DNA from: Nitrospiraceae bacterium UBA6898
GTDB taxonomy: Bacteria; Nitrospirota; Thermodesulfovibrionia; Thermodesulfovibrionales; UBA6898
Direction: 5' to 3'
Assembly: GCA_002448975.1 (NCBI GenBank)
Contig: DKBO01000135.1
Location: forward strand, 156 to 7,811
Length of the DNA: 7,656 nucleotides
A model generated the notes under the pieces. The model saw only the letters and a list, made by a program, of their open reading frames with translations, did not search any database and was not told the origin of the DNA. Positions within the stretch are counted from its first letter, which is position 1; the number at the start of each line of letters is the position of its first letter. Positions 1 through 5,753 of this stretch are shown one piece after another. The position numbers and the translations under genes are program-made.

Positions 1-1013
1 TCAGGGTCGAGCACCTCGAGAAGTGCCGATGCAGGGTCCCCCTTGAAGTCCTGGCCGATCTTGTCAAGCTCGTCAAGGATCATAACCGGATTGCATACCC
101 CGATCTTTCTGATCTCGTCAATAATCCTTCCGGGCATTGCTCCCGCGTAAGTCTTCCGGTGTCCCCGAATCTCTGCCTCGTCCTTGATCCCCCCAAGGGA
201 TATCCGGACGAACCTCCTGCCGAGCGCGCGCGCAATGGAGCGGCCAAGGGATGTTTTGCCTGTCCCGGGAGGACCGGAGAAGCAGAGGACTGATCCGCGT
301 GTATCCTGGAGCACGATCCTCTTCTCCAGTGCCTGATTAACAACGGTTCGCACATCATCAAGCTTGAACGGTTTGGCGATGTAATGAAACGCACCTTTCT
401 TCATCGCCTCGACAGCCGTGTTGATCGTCGCGTACCCCGTGATCATGATCACCTGCGTATTCGGAGACCTGACCTTGATCTTTTCGAGTACCTCGAGACC
501 GTCCATCTTTTCCATCTTAAAATCGGTCAGGACAACATCGAACTCCGTCTTTTCAACTGCAGCAAGGGCCTCGTGCCCATCCTTGGCCGTCTGCACGGCG
601 TAGTTTTCCCTTGTAAGGACGTGTGACATGTTTCGCCGCACGATCTCCTCGTCATCAACAACCAGGACCTGCGGCTTCCTGTTCATCTTCAGCTTCTTTA
701 CGGCAAGATGCTCAAGGATACGCTCCTTGATGTTCCTGAGACCGTAATGCTCTTCATTAAGGATGCGCTCGGCCTGGTTGAGGTCCAGGATATCATCAGT
801 CCTGGCCTTCCAGGGCATGGAAAGGAGATATTCGATGTAGGAAAGGCCAATCGTATATTCAGACGTAGAGGGTCCGATCCTGCCGAGGAGTTCAATTTCC
901 CGGTCAATCACCTCTTTCACGTGACGCAGGACATCAGCATTCGTGATCTTTTCCCTCAGTTTTTCAAGGACCGGGTCCTGCTGGGGCTGGTCGCGTCTGC
1001 CGAAGAGTTTCAT
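1..1013 (-). CDS. Lon-like AAA+ protease with an inserted response-regulator receiver domain (N-terminal 337 residues; C-terminus beyond window)
   Basis: This is an ATP-dependent Lon (S16) protease relative, reading from ATG at 1013 down to base 1 and still open. Residues ~15-108 match the helical region preceding the Lon AAA+ core, with PWKAR at 68-71 and HYGLRNIKERILEHLAV at 89-105. Residues ~113-232 are a complete CheY-like receiver: acidic pair D120/D121, phosphoacceptor D164, T192 and K214. The Lon core then resumes with SVLCFSGPPGTGKTSLG (Walker A 247-254), GHRKTYAGAMPG (284-295), Walker B ILDELDK (312-318) and GDPASALLEVLDP (325-337). In E. coli Lon only about eight residues separate LAV from the Walker A strand, so the receiver is an insertion. 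The N-terminal LON substrate-binding domain (~300 residues) is absent, and an in-frame TAA at 1043-1041 excludes a longer start. No Shine-Dalgarno is visible before the ATG. The Ser-Lys protease dyad would lie outside the window, so peptidase activity is unverified. It is divergent from the kinase gene. Expected to be cytoplasmic. Confidence 0.93.
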   Translation of the reverse strand, partial: MKLFGRRDQPQQDPVLEKLREKITNADVLRHVKEVIDREIELLGRIGPSTSEYTIGLSYIEYLLSMPWKARTDDILDLNQAERILNEEHYGLRNIKERILEHLAVKKLKMNRKPQVLVVDDEEIVRRNMSHVLTRENYAVQTAKDGHEALAAVEKTEFDVVLTDFKMEKMDGLEVLEKIKVRSPNTQVIMITGYATINTAVEAMKKGAFHYIAKPFKLDDVRTVVNQALEKRIVLQDTRGSVLCFSGPPGTGKTSLGRSIARALGRRFVRISLGGIKDEAEIRGHRKTYAGAMPGRIIDEIRKIGVCNPVMILDELDKIGQDFKGDPASALLEVLDP

Positions 1014-1102
1014 GGGATTATTGTATAAAATTACCGTCGCTTAATAAACAGAATAGTGCGCTCGTTTAATTTATCCCTTCTCCGGTGCTAATATACCGTT
1101 AT
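1014..1102. promoter_or_regulatory. Divergent intergenic region between the receiver-Lon gene and the kinase gene
   Basis: This 89-base AT-rich gap separates two divergent genes and must hold, or lie next to, promoters for both. On the minus strand TACAAT lies very close to the Lon ATG, which would give a very short or leaderless transcript, but no good -35 hexamer accompanies it. Neither gene has a recognisable Shine-Dalgarno here. I found no sigma-54 type GG-N10-GC element. The individual promoters cannot be placed with confidence. Confidence 0.35.
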
Positions 1103-2656
1103 ATGTCCCTTAAGAAAAAGATCGTTCTCAGCCTCTTCGTCAGCGCGTTCATCATTGCCCTCCTCTCTTTCTTTCTCTATCTGAACTTCCTTGAGATAAA
1201 GAAAGAGACGGGGTTTCTTGAGATGACCGATTCCATCCGCAGCAAATCGCTTCAGCTCAGGAGACATGAGAAGAATTATTTTCTCTACGCACCGGAACAT
1301 GCAGAGGAAGAGTCAAAGGCCATATATCAGTATCTGAGCGAACTCGATGATTTTCTCAACGGCATGAAGCCGGATGTCATGGATCGTACAGCTTCCCTGC
1401 GGATGCTGGTCAATGAATACCGGGGGCGCTTCATTGCCATAGAAACGCTGGTCGCATCTCTTTCTGAAGAGTCCCGGAAGCTCAAGACATCATCGCTACC
1501 CTACCGGCATGTCAGTCGGCTGATCGAGGCAAATTTTCTCGATAAGCCGCTGGAGGACGTGAGGTATCTCCATGAGTTCTTTGCTTTTCAACCGAACCAC
1601 CGGCTTATACAGGGTCTCAGAGAGATCGACGCCGAGATCATCGCGATCAGGAAGACCGGTGAAAACATCCTTGCTGCCTCAAAGGACCTCGACAAGGCTG
1701 CACGTGACAAGGTTGACGGATTTATTGAGGTCTCCCGGACTGCCATCCTGATCTTTTTCCCGCTTTTTCTTATCGTCGGCTTCAGCACCATGCTCTTCAT
1801 CATCAGTAATGTAGTAAAGCGCCTCCAGCTCCTCACCAACCTCATTGAACGCACCGGCACAGGAGATTTTGTCCCTGTGACCGGGCCGGTGACCGCCTGG
1901 GGCACGGACGAAGTAGGAGCTCTGATCAGTAAGTTCAATGACATGGAAGAGCAGCTTGTCTTGCGGGAGCAAGAACTCCTGAGAAGCAAGAAGCTGGCAG
2001 CCATCGGAACCCTGGCATCGGGTGTAGCCCATGAACTCAACAACCCGCTGAACAATATCTATACGACGGCCCAGCGGCTGATGAAGAAATCTGGCGATGA
2101 CACGCCTCCCTATCTCAGAAAAGGCCTCGATGACATCTTCGGCCAGACCATGCGGGTCAAAAGCATTGTCAGTGACCTTCTTGAGTTTGCGCGGGGGCGT
2201 GAGCCCCATTACCGTGCTGTTGAGCTGAAGGGTCTGATCAACGGGGCCTTCCAGCATGTTGCCAACACGCGTAACATGTCAGCGGTCAGGTTTCATCTGG
2301 AACTGGTTCCTGACGAGATCGTTCTGTATGCAGACACGGAGCAGCTGGAGCAGATTTTCATCAATCTCATTGTCAATGCTGCCGACGCCATGTCGGGTGA
2401 GGGATATCTTTCAATAAGAGCGGAAGAAGAGGAACATGCCATCCGGATAACCGTTTCTGACAGCGGAAAGGGTATGCCGGCCGCTACATTGGAAAAGATC
2501 TTCGAGCCCTTCTTCACTACCAAGGACAAAGGGACAGGCCTTGGTCTTGCCATTGTCTTCAATCTCGTCCAAAAGCATCTCGGCAGCATTACGGTTGAAA
2601 GCGCCGAAGACAAAGGAACGTCATTTACCATCACCCTTCCCAAGAAAGCTCCCTGA
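1103..2656 (+). CDS. Membrane sensor histidine kinase with HBM-like periplasmic domain
   Basis: This is a two-component sensor kinase of about 517 residues. Numbered from ATG 1103, a first membrane helix spans ~7-28. It is followed by ~185 extracytoplasmic residues predicted to be mostly helical, which carry RRHEKNYFLY at 53-62. That motif resembles the signature of helical bimodular (HBM) ligand-binding domains of chemoreceptors and kinases. A second membrane helix lies at ~213-235, then a HAMP linker (~236-285). The HisKA H-box GVAHELNNPLNN has phospho-accepting H310. The HATPase_c domain shows the N-box (N425), the G1 box DSGKGM (453-458), the F-box FEPFFTTK and the G2 box GTGLGLAI. All catalytic motifs are intact. 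An in-frame GTG at 1085 would add six residues. Neither start has a clear ribosome site, and I prefer the ATG because it gives a conventional SLKKK leader before the helix. The regulator follows after 56 bases, so the two form an operon and a cognate pair. The ligand is unknown. Confidence 0.94.
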   Translation: MSLKKKIVLSLFVSAFIIALLSFFLYLNFLEIKKETGFLEMTDSIRSKSLQLRRHEKNYFLYAPEHAEEESKAIYQYLSELDDFLNGMKPDVMDRTASLRMLVNEYRGRFIAIETLVASLSEESRKLKTSSLPYRHVSRLIEANFLDKPLEDVRYLHEFFAFQPNHRLIQGLREIDAEIIAIRKTGENILAASKDLDKAARDKVDGFIEVSRTAILIFFPLFLIVGFSTMLFIISNVVKRLQLLTNLIERTGTGDFVPVTGPVTAWGTDEVGALISKFNDMEEQLVLREQELLRSKKLAAIGTLASGVAHELNNPLNNIYTTAQRLMKKSGDDTPPYLRKGLDDIFGQTMRVKSIVSDLLEFARGREPHYRAVELKGLINGAFQHVANTRNMSAVRFHLELVPDEIVLYADTEQLEQIFINLIVNAADAMSGEGYLSIRAEEEEHAIRITVSDSGKGMPAATLEKIFEPFFTTKDKGTGLGLAIVFNLVQKHLGSITVESAEDKGTSFTITLPKKAP

Positions 2657-2712
2657 TCATGTTGCCGGGAAGCGCTGGTAACCGTTACACTATGGCCGGA
2701 GAACGTTGATAT

Positions 2713-4044
2713 ATGTCATTCAGGATGCTCATAGCAGAGGATGAGGAGATCACCCTCACCAATATCGTGGACACCCTTCGGGACGAGGGATATGACGTCA
2801 CCGGAACCAAAGACGGCAATGAGGCCCTCCTGAAGCTGGAAAAGGATCATTTTGATGTCCTTATCACGGACATCAAGATGCCGGGACTCAGCGGCATTGA
2901 TCTTCTGGAAAAGGTCAAGGAAAAACATCCGTCCACTGAGGTGATCCTCATCACCGGCTTCGGCAGTATCGGTTCTGCTGTGGATGCCATGCGGAAAGGG
3001 GCCTATGACTACATAACAAAACCCTTTGACCTTGACGAACTTGTGCTAAGGGTCAAAAAGATCCGGGAGCAGTCCTTTCTGAAGAAAGAGAATATCGCGC
3101 TGAAAACCTATTTCGGCATGAATAAGAATGTATCGATCATTGCCCGCAGTGACAGGATGAAGCGCATTCTGGAGATGATCGAGGGGATACACGACTCGGA
3201 CATAAACATGCTCCTCACCGGTGAAACCGGGGTCGGCAAGAGCCTTATTGCCAAGATCATCCACTTTACCGGCAGAAGAAAGGAACGACCTTTTCTCTCC
3301 ATAAATTGTGCCACCCTTACCGAGGACCTGCTTGCAAGTGAACTCTTCGGCCATGAGCGGGGCGCGTTTACTGGAGCAATCAGCGCAAAACAGGGACTGG
3401 TGGAAATAGCTGATACCGGAACGCTTTTTCTTGATGAAATCGCCGAACTCTCGCCCAATCTCCAGGCAAAGCTCCTAAAGGTGGTAGAAGAAGGAGAATT
3501 CTATCGCGTGGGAGCAACTCGGCCCCAGAAGGTTGACGTACGCTTCATAGCGGCGACCAATCAGAACGTGAGAAACATGATTGCTGAGGGGAAGTTCAGG
3601 GAGGACCTCTATTACCGTCTGAATGTCATGGAGCTGTTCATCCCTCCTCTGCGTGAACGGCAGGAAGATATCCGTCCGCTCAGCAGGTATTTTCTTCAGA
3701 AGCACCTGCCGAAGTCGAACAAAAAAATTTCTACCATTTCCGATGAGGCTATGGAAGTGCTCATGCATTATAGTTTTCCCGGCAATGTCCGGGAGCTTGA
3801 GAACATTATCGAACGCGCCCTTATCCTTGAGAAGAGTCCGGTTATAACACCGGAGAGCTTGCCGCACGGAATCCGGGTCCTTCAGATCGAGACCTTTGAC
3901 CCTTCCAGGATAAAGACCATCGACGAAATAACCAAAGAATATGCAGAAAAGGTTACAAAAATGCTCAGTGGCAACCGTTCAAAGGCTGCCGAGCTTTTAG
4001 GCATTTCTAGGACAAGCCTCTGGAAGATACTGAAAGAAGAGTAA
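2713..4044 (+). CDS. NtrC-family sigma-54-dependent response regulator
   Basis: This is a full-length (443 residue) bacterial enhancer-binding protein that remodels sigma-54 RNA polymerase by ATP hydrolysis. The receiver domain (1-~120) has acidic E9/D10, phosphoacceptor D53, T81 and K103. The AAA+ domain (~140-375) has Walker A GETGVGKS (170-177), the sigma-54-contacting GAFTGA loop (217-222), Walker B TLFLDEI (D241/E242), and the FREDLYYRLNV arginine-finger segment (295-305). A Fis-type helix-turn-helix ends the protein (~404-443; NRSKAAELLGISRTSLWKIL). All activation residues are present, so it should be a competent activator. GGAG at 2698-2701 precedes the ATG. It lies directly downstream of the histidine kinase, its probable phosphodonor. 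It lies directly upstream of a -24/-12 promoter and repeated dyads, so the 4328-onward operon is its likely target. Which of the specific NtrC-like names (AtoC, ZraR, HydG and others) applies cannot be decided from sequence alone. Confidence 0.96.
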   Translation: MSFRMLIAEDEEITLTNIVDTLRDEGYDVTGTKDGNEALLKLEKDHFDVLITDIKMPGLSGIDLLEKVKEKHPSTEVILITGFGSIGSAVDAMRKGAYDYITKPFDLDELVLRVKKIREQSFLKKENIALKTYFGMNKNVSIIARSDRMKRILEMIEGIHDSDINMLLTGETGVGKSLIAKIIHFTGRRKERPFLSINCATLTEDLLASELFGHERGAFTGAISAKQGLVEIADTGTLFLDEIAELSPNLQAKLLKVVEEGEFYRVGATRPQKVDVRFIAATNQNVRNMIAEGKFREDLYYRLNVMELFIPPLRERQEDIRPLSRYFLQKHLPKSNKKISTISDEAMEVLMHYSFPGNVRELENIIERALILEKSPVITPESLPHGIRVLQIETFDPSRIKTIDEITKEYAEKVTKMLSGNRSKAAELLGISRTSLWKILKEE

Positions 4045-4077
4045 CTCAATCCCCATGAGCACTCATCTGTCAATGCT

Positions 4078-4092
4078 GTTCATATTTTAAAC
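4078..4092 (+). repeat. Dyad GTTYA-N5-TAAAC, copy 1 (putative enhancer site)
   Basis: GTTCA-TATTT-TAAAC. Extended to 4076-4094 it matches copy 3 at 16 of 19 positions, and all three differences are transitions. Its centre is about 214 bases upstream of the predicted sigma-54 start. Interpreted as a binding site for the adjacent NtrC-type regulator. A T-run at 4099-4104 follows, so a weak AT-rich terminator is a less likely alternative. Confidence 0.5.
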
Positions 4093-4152
4093 ACTATCTT
4101 TTTTCTTCAACCATCCCATCACCGACAGAGATAATTATTCTTGTTTTTCAAT

Positions 4153-4195
4153 CTGTTATGTCTGATGTTCAGCAAATAAACAATCAGAATAACAG
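4153..4195. repeat. Long imperfect inverted repeat upstream of the sigma-54 promoter
   Basis: The outer arms CTGTTAT (4153-4159) and ATAACAG (4189-4195) are perfect complements. The next arms TCTGAT (4161-4166) and ATCAGA (4183-4188) are also perfect, separated on the left by a single extra G. GTT/AAC extends the pairing inwards, giving 16 paired positions with two single-base bulges and a 9-base loop. No T-run follows on the plus strand, so it is a poor intrinsic terminator for the upstream regulator gene. It contains dyad copy 2 in its centre, which favours an operator or enhancer role. Confidence 0.6.
4167..4181 (+). repeat. Dyad GTTYA-N5-TAAAC, copy 2 (putative enhancer site)
   Basis: GTTCA-GCAAA-TAAAC has the same half-sites and 5-base spacing as the other copies, but its centre and flanks differ. 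It sits inside the larger inverted repeat at 4153-4195. Its centre is about 125 bases upstream of the predicted transcription start, within the usual range for enhancer sites of sigma-54 activators. Confidence 0.45.
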
Positions 4196-4207
4196 CCGCG
4201 TCCAACT

Positions 4208-4222
4208 GTTTATATTCTAAAC
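4208..4222 (+). repeat. Dyad GTTYA-N5-TAAAC, copy 3 (putative enhancer site)
   Basis: GTTTA-TATTC-TAAAC is a perfect 5-base inverted repeat around a 5-base centre. Its centre is about 84 bases upstream of the predicted start and 41 bases (close to four helical turns) from copy 2. This would put the two proximal sites on nearly the same DNA face, as expected for cooperative binding by an NtrC-type activator. Confidence 0.5.
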
Positions 4223-4254
4223 GCAATTTTCCATGAATATAATATTTAGCTTAA

Positions 4255-4267
4255 TTTCAATATGTTA
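4255..4267 (+). promoter_or_regulatory. Possible IHF binding site
   Basis: TTTCAATATGTTA matches the IHF consensus WATCAANNNNTTR at all but one fixed position (T for A at position 2). It lies between the proximal dyad and the -24/-12 promoter, where IHF commonly bends DNA at sigma-54 promoters. In AT-rich DNA a one-mismatch hit can easily arise by chance. Confidence 0.25.
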
Positions 4268-4272
4268 CAAGT

Positions 4273-4288
4273 TGGCATCTAACATGCT
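4273..4288 (+). promoter_or_regulatory. Sigma-54 (-24/-12) promoter
   Basis: TGGCATCTAACATGCT fits the consensus TGGCAC-N5-TTGCW with two mismatches. The invariant GG (4274-4275) and GC (4286-4287) have the required ten bases between them. Transcription would start near 4299, giving a ~29-base leader that contains AGGAGG at 4316-4321. The position just before a Usp/TauE operon and just after an NtrC-family activator gene supports the call. The predicted start also means translation begins at 4328, not further upstream. Confidence 0.72.
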
Positions 4289-4327
4289 CTATAAGAAGTG
4301 ATTGATTTTGCAGGTAGGAGGAAAGAA

Positions 4328-4801
4328 ATGAAGCGGAACCTATTGTTTGTGACGTACAAGGATGGCGAGATCGACGAAGGGCTAAATTACGCCCTTGATC
4401 TGGCCAAGATGACTGACAAGGGGATGGCCGTTCTTCTGGTAAACAAGAAGAAGCTGTCCAGGAAACTGGAGGATATCATGTCGGCCGTGGCCTTTGCGGA
4501 AGAGAACGAGGCGGCAATGGCGCAGCAGATCATGCGGGAATCGGAAAGACAGGAAGACGTACAGACAGCAATCGAGGCAAAGTGCAAGACCTCGGGAATA
4601 GCAGCAGCAGTACATACAGCCTTTCAGGACGCTGCCACTTCTCTGAAGGATTTTCTCAAGCAGAACAGCAGCATAGACATGGTTTTGCTCAGTCCCACCA
4701 TAACGGAGAATGGCAATATCTCTTCCCGGGAACTGAGCAAACTCGTAAAGACAGCATCCCGGCCGATCGTAACCATGGCAAAGCAGCCGCATACGGCATA
4801 A
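4328..4801 (+). CDS. UspA-like protein, divergent (first gene of the operon)
   Basis: This small cytoplasmic protein of 157 residues resembles the universal stress protein (UspA, HUP-superfamily) fold. It begins with a short beta-strand (RNLLFVTY, 3-10) and a helix holding GLNYALDLAKMT, continues with a second strand (MAVLLVNKK), a long helical central section (~44-85), and a strand/helix end with IDMVLLSPT (116-124) and SRPIVTMAK (144-152). The nucleotide-binding motif G-2x-G-9x-G(S/T) of ATP-binding Usps is missing, so it probably does not bind ATP in the usual way. I chose the ATG at 4328 because AGGAGG lies six bases upstream and the sigma-54 transcript would start near 4299; a GTG at 4298 would be upstream of or at the start site. 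The permease gene follows after 21 bases. Its precise role is unknown; a regulatory or scaffolding partner of the downstream permease is conceivable. Confidence 0.82.
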   Translation: MKRNLLFVTYKDGEIDEGLNYALDLAKMTDKGMAVLLVNKKKLSRKLEDIMSAVAFAEENEAAMAQQIMRESERQEDVQTAIEAKCKTSGIAAAVHTAFQDAATSLKDFLKQNSSIDMVLLSPTITENGNISSRELSKLVKTASRPIVTMAKQPHTA

Positions 4802-4822
4802 CTACACGCAAGGAGGAATTAG

Positions 4823-5752
4823 ATGTATCTGTATTTACCGGTAGCACTCACCAGCATCAACATCCTGATCCCGGTAGGATTGGGATTGGCAGTCGGCCTG
4901 CTTTCGGGCCTTTTCGGGGTCGGCGGCGGCTTTCTGATGACGCCCCTTCTTATCATGTTCGGCATACCAGCAACGGTAGCCGCGGCAACCGATTCAAACC
5001 AGATCGTGGCAGCATCGACCTCGGGAACGTACGCCCACTGGAGGGTCGGAAACGTTGATTTCAAGATGGGATTTCATCTGCTTATCGGCGGATTCGTCGG
5101 CGGTCTTGTCGGCGTACAGGCGATCAAAATACTCAAGGCAATGGGCAACGCTGACTTCGTGATCAAAATGACCTACGTGATCATGCTCGGCGTGGTCGGC
5201 TCCTACATGTTCATCGAGAGTCTGAATGCAATCCGCAAGAGCAAGAACAAGGGCGAAGCAGTAACGCCGGTGGAGACGAAGGACAATGCCTTCACGCGTT
5301 TCCTTAAGTCCCTGCCCCTCCAGACCAGGTACGAGAAGTCCGGTGTGACGCACTCGATGCTCCTGCCGATCGTTTTTGGGGGATTTGTAGGCATCCTCGC
5401 AGCGCTCATGGGCGTTGGCGGCGGATTCCTCATGGTCCCGGTTATGGTCTACATCCTCAGGATGCCGATGCATGTGGTCGTCGGAACGAGCCTCTTTCAG
5501 ATTCTCTTCAACTGCATCGAGGTGACGTTCCTGCAGGCATACACCAACCACAACGTCGACTTCATCCTTGCGGTGCTGCTCCTGCTCGGCTCCACGGTTG
5601 GCGCACAGATCGGCACGGTCTTTGGACGGAAGCTCAAGGGCGAGCAGCTCAAGATCATACTCGCCGTGATCGTGCTCGTGGTCACGGTAAAGATCGTTTT
5701 CGATCTGACACTCACCCCATCACTACTTTTGGCGCAGGCAGGAGGACACTAA
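4823..5752 (+). CDS. TauE/SafE family permease (putative sulfite/sulfonate or other anion exporter)
   Basis: This is an inner-membrane protein of 309 residues from the TauE/SafE (DUF81) family. Members include proteins proposed to export sulfite, sulfoacetate or related organic anions. The two-fold internal repeat typical of the family is clear: GLFGVGGGFLMTP at 29-41 in the first half and GVGGGFLMVP at 197-206 in the second. Each lies in a hydrophobic hairpin, and a charged cytoplasmic loop (~136-175) joins the halves. Roughly eight hydrophobic segments can be seen, including ~13-33, 85-103, 115-132, 180-210, 247-267 and 277-293. AGGAGG at 4811-4816 lies six bases before the ATG. The next gene starts one base after this stop, so translation is probably coupled. 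Substrate cannot be assigned from sequence. The adjoining Alph_Pro_TM gene is a recurrent partner of this family and supports a joint envelope function. Confidence 0.94.
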   Translation: MYLYLPVALTSINILIPVGLGLAVGLLSGLFGVGGGFLMTPLLIMFGIPATVAAATDSNQIVAASTSGTYAHWRVGNVDFKMGFHLLIGGFVGGLVGVQAIKILKAMGNADFVIKMTYVIMLGVVGSYMFIESLNAIRKSKNKGEAVTPVETKDNAFTRFLKSLPLQTRYEKSGVTHSMLLPIVFGGFVGILAALMGVGGGFLMVPVMVYILRMPMHVVVGTSLFQILFNCIEVTFLQAYTNHNVDFILAVLLLLGSTVGAQIGTVFGRKLKGEQLKIILAVIVLVVTVKIVFDLTLTPSLLLAQAGGH

Positions 5753-5753
5753 T

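Noticed and set aside
80..394. Minus-strand open frame overlapping the receiver-Lon gene
   Set aside because: It is an out-of-frame shadow of the Lon reading frame, which carries clear Walker A and B motifs across the same bases.
1041..1068. Possible fourth dyad in the divergent intergenic region (CTGTTTAT on the minus strand)
   Set aside because: Only one half-site matches; the TAAAC half at the correct 5-base spacing is missing, and no -24/-12 promoter accompanies it.
2677..2687. Short dyad GTAAC-C-GTTAC between kinase and regulator genes
   Set aside because: Five-base arms without a T-run cannot be a terminator, and no second copy is seen. It is probably chance within an operon gap.
4099..4104. 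T-run after dyad copy 1 as an intrinsic terminator of the regulator gene
   Set aside because: The preceding stem would be short and almost all A-T pairs. The same element recurs twice without a T-run, so a DNA-binding site is the better explanation.
4298..4327. GTG start at 4298 for the first operon gene
   Set aside because: It would begin at or before the predicted sigma-54 start near 4299, whereas the ATG at 4328 has AGGAGG at ideal spacing.
4582..5058. Plus-strand open frame bridging the Usp-like and permease genes
   Set aside because: It is a frame shadow of two well-supported genes, with unlikely composition and no ribosome site.
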